From Saccharina japonica (Eukaryota > Sar > Phaeophyceae > Laminariales > Laminariaceae), in assembly GCA_008828725.1 (NCBI GenBank), contig MEHQ01001076.1, forward strand, positions 682,001-746,000: a DNA stretch of 64,000 bases, in the 5' to 3' direction. Shown piece after piece: positions 62,449-64,000 of the stretch. The position numbers and the translations under genes are program-made. Numbering within the stretch: position 1 is the stretch's first letter; every line of letters begins with the position of its first letter. The notes under the pieces are model-generated. The model worked only from the letters and a program-made list of their open reading frames with translations, had not been told where the DNA came from and did not search any database.

Positions 62449-62572
62449 ATCCCTATACTGAATCCTATATAATACCAAGGGGGGCACAGCCTAGGGGGGT
62501 ACTACAGTACACGCAGCCCCCTAAGAGCAGACAGGCACCGACCGTGGAAGAGACAGAGAGAGAGAGATCACG

Positions 62573-62766
62573 ATGAACACTGTCTGCGTGGTTCAAGGAG
62601 CCCTATCCAAGGCCCCCTTCGATAAGGTTGCTTGGCTAGAACGCGTCTGCGGAAAGCCAGCGGACGGCTCAGAGTTAAGTTGCTGCTGCGGGCACAACTT
62701 CGGCGACGGTTCAGGAATGGACGAGGGCAGAGCCATTGGGCATGAGACTTCGGATGAGCACAGAGA
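62573..62766 (+). CDS. Exon 1 of the zinc-finger-like gene
   Basis: First ATG downstream of the TATA-like site; 64 codons plus two bases to a GTGAGT donor. Starts MNTVCVVQGALSKAPFDKVA. Confidence 0.55.
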
Positions 62767-64000
62767 GTGAGTGCAGATAAATGAGGACTGTAGAAGCATA
62801 TCGTGTGCCTCGCAGCCATTGTCGCAGCAGCAGTAAGAAGATGAAAGACTCAGTTCGGTTGATACATGTTCGCAGACAAATGCGGCGAAATAAATTCGGT
62901 CAATCGTGGACACTCCTCATCTGCTGTGCGACTGCGTGTGTAGTGTTGTACAGCTTCCCGCCGCGTGTGTCGTGCTGCCTCCTGTGTAGTTGGCAGCAGC
63001 AGTCGCAGAAGCCTCAGCAGCAGTAGCAGACGCGGCACAATAAAGTTTTCTCCTAAATATGAAATGCAGCACATGGGTGGACACATCCTTGAGGATGAGG
63101 TAAGACCCTCGCAAGCGAGTGCATTTGGTGTTGAAGTATCCGCGGAAAATTGACGGCTTACTGCACCCAGAGGACTGCCGGACGTACCTGAAGGAAACCT
63201 GACCATGTTTTATCTTGTGGTTTTTTTTATGAAACTGTCCCTCCCACAGAGCCTACGGCAGCGCAACACGTGCGACTTTTGCGGCGGCAAGGTTGGGAGA
63301 ATGTGCAAGACGTGGATTGAAGTACCAAGGATCGGGAAAGCTGCACCTCAGATACATTACAACTGTCGTCTCGCGCCCAAGTTGGACTCGCATAGAAGTC
63401 TCGTTGCTTTAGGCCTATCAGCGGCGTCAAAGTTCACGTCATCGACCCCATGCACTAACGTACCCCTGAAGTGCAAGTTTTGCAGCCCTGCAGAGTGGGT
63501 GTGGAAATACTGCATGTCCCATCACGTAGAAGGGCAGCATTCCACTTCGTTGGCTCTGAACAAAGCAGACCTCAACACTGCGACATTCGAAAGCAGCTTT
63601 GACGTAAGCAAGACAGAGAAGGAGGCGGTGGCGAAACGGATGCCAAAGGGCAAGGCTGCCAGAGCCCCCGTAGCACGCCGAACGGTCTCCCATCAGAAGA
63701 GTAAGGGTTCCATAGCCCCCGCAGCACGCCGCAAGGTCTCACAGCACGACAGGGGGTCAGATGAGTCAGACGACTCAGAGAGAGGAGGAGAGGAGAGAGA
63801 AGGAGGAAGAGGAGGAGGAGGAGGAGGAGGAAGAGGAGGAGGAGGAGGAGGAGGAGGAGGAGGAGGAGAGAAGGAGGAGGAAGAGGAGGAGGAAGGAGGA
63901 GAGAAGGAGGAAGGAGATAGGAGAGGAGGAGATAAGGAAGCAAGGCAGGAGGAGAGAGAGGAGGAGGAGAGGAGGGAGGGAGGAGAGGAGAGGAGGATAA
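62573..64000 (+). CDS. Zinc-finger-like protein with low-complexity tail (3 exons, partial)
   Basis: Exons 62,573-62,766 (phase 2 out at GA|GTGAGT), 63,030-63,099 (phase 2 in, 0 out at GAG|GTAAGA) and 63,250 to the window end (after CCCACAG|) join in one open frame. Residues 1-64 include SCCCGH. Exon 3 opens with C-x2-C (C96, C99) and further Cys, then C163-x2-C166-x12-H179-x5-H185, a C2H2-type pattern in the context AEWVWKYCMSHHVEGQH. Two similar basic segments follow (APVARRTVSHQKSKGS and APAARRKVSQHDRGS), then Ser/Asp and a long Gly/Glu/Arg tract. Putative nucleic-acid binding. Similar W-K-Y-x-M-x-x-H fingers occur, as I recall, in transposon-linked proteins of fungi, so a mobile-element origin is possible. 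Cut by the window edge. Confidence 0.55.
63030..63099 (+). CDS. Exon 2 of the zinc-finger-like gene
   Basis: Acceptor AGTAGCAG| and donor GATGAG|GTAAGA; 70 nt. Encodes RGTIKFSPKYEMQHMGGHIL and more. Phases fit both neighbours; the upstream CAG-rich tract offers other acceptors, so the left edge could differ. Confidence 0.5.
63250..64000 (+). CDS. Exon 3 of the zinc-finger-like gene (runs off the window)
   Basis: Acceptor after a T/C-rich run (CTGTCCCTCCCACAG|), phase 0. Open to the last base. Carries the Cys/His finger and the low-complexity tail. Confidence 0.6.
63770..63997. repeat. GGA/GAG purine tract
   Basis: Nearly pure purine on the plus strand for more than 200 bases, made of GGA/GAG repeats with a few T, C interruptions. 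It overlaps the 3' part of exon 3, giving Gly/Glu/Arg residues in that frame; poly-Glu or poly-Leu frames in other registers are artefacts. Confidence 0.95.

Noticed and set aside
63572-63943. Poly-Leu minus-strand open frame
   Set aside because: Complement of the GGA/GAG tract.

Overview
This is eukaryotic nuclear DNA. Short coding blocks are bounded by GTGAG/GTAAGT donors and pyrimidine-AG acceptors, no operon-like packing is seen, long stretches lack genes, and transposon and retroelement remains are present. CpG is plentiful, which argues against a vertebrate. I cannot name the species; an intron-rich protist, alga or invertebrate would fit.

The main content is two paralogous, same-strand, multi-exon genes (gene A about 8,626-13,208; gene B 46,934-53,906). 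Each encodes a secreted, tandemly repeated cysteine-rich protein. Both have the same plan: a 79-nt signal-peptide exon ending in phase 1; a tiny acidic exon ending in phase 0 that carries a conserved GLRGRRTT with an RGRR furin-type site; a first repeat exon of 217 nt (phase 0 to 1); then a run of 219-nt phase 1-1 exons. Each repeat exon encodes two half-domains with the spacing C-x4-C-x14-C-x4-C-x4-CC, so 12 Cys in about 73 residues. I do not recognise the family. Gene A has a duplicated first repeat exon that cannot be joined to its twin in frame, one decayed repeat, and a last repeat shortened by exactly one half-domain. Gene B has seven full repeats.

Layout: 1-1,830 is a diverged direct copy of 15,213-17,220. 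7,040-7,530 matches 38,270-38,780, so both genes lie in duplicated surroundings. Four copies of one small terminal-inverted-repeat element lie at 11.9, 15.4, 32.8 and 41.0 kb. 18.2-28.6 kb looks richer in G+C and holds broken, coding-like stretches, treated as a fossil insertion of unassigned, possibly viral, origin. 33.27-33.51 kb is a CAGA microsatellite. 39.1-46.7 kb is an array of decayed modules sharing a minus-strand peptide motif. 57.83-57.90 kb is a tRNA-like (SINE-head-like) sequence. 59.66-61.5 kb is a broken DIRS-like retroelement. 61.94-62.12 kb is a probable Ala/Lys-rich last exon on the minus strand. 62.57 kb to the window end is a three-exon zinc-finger-like gene with a low-complexity tail, open at the edge.

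The two Cys-rich genes probably make extracellular or cell-surface proteins; that role is inference from signal peptide, furin-type site and disulphide-type repeats only.
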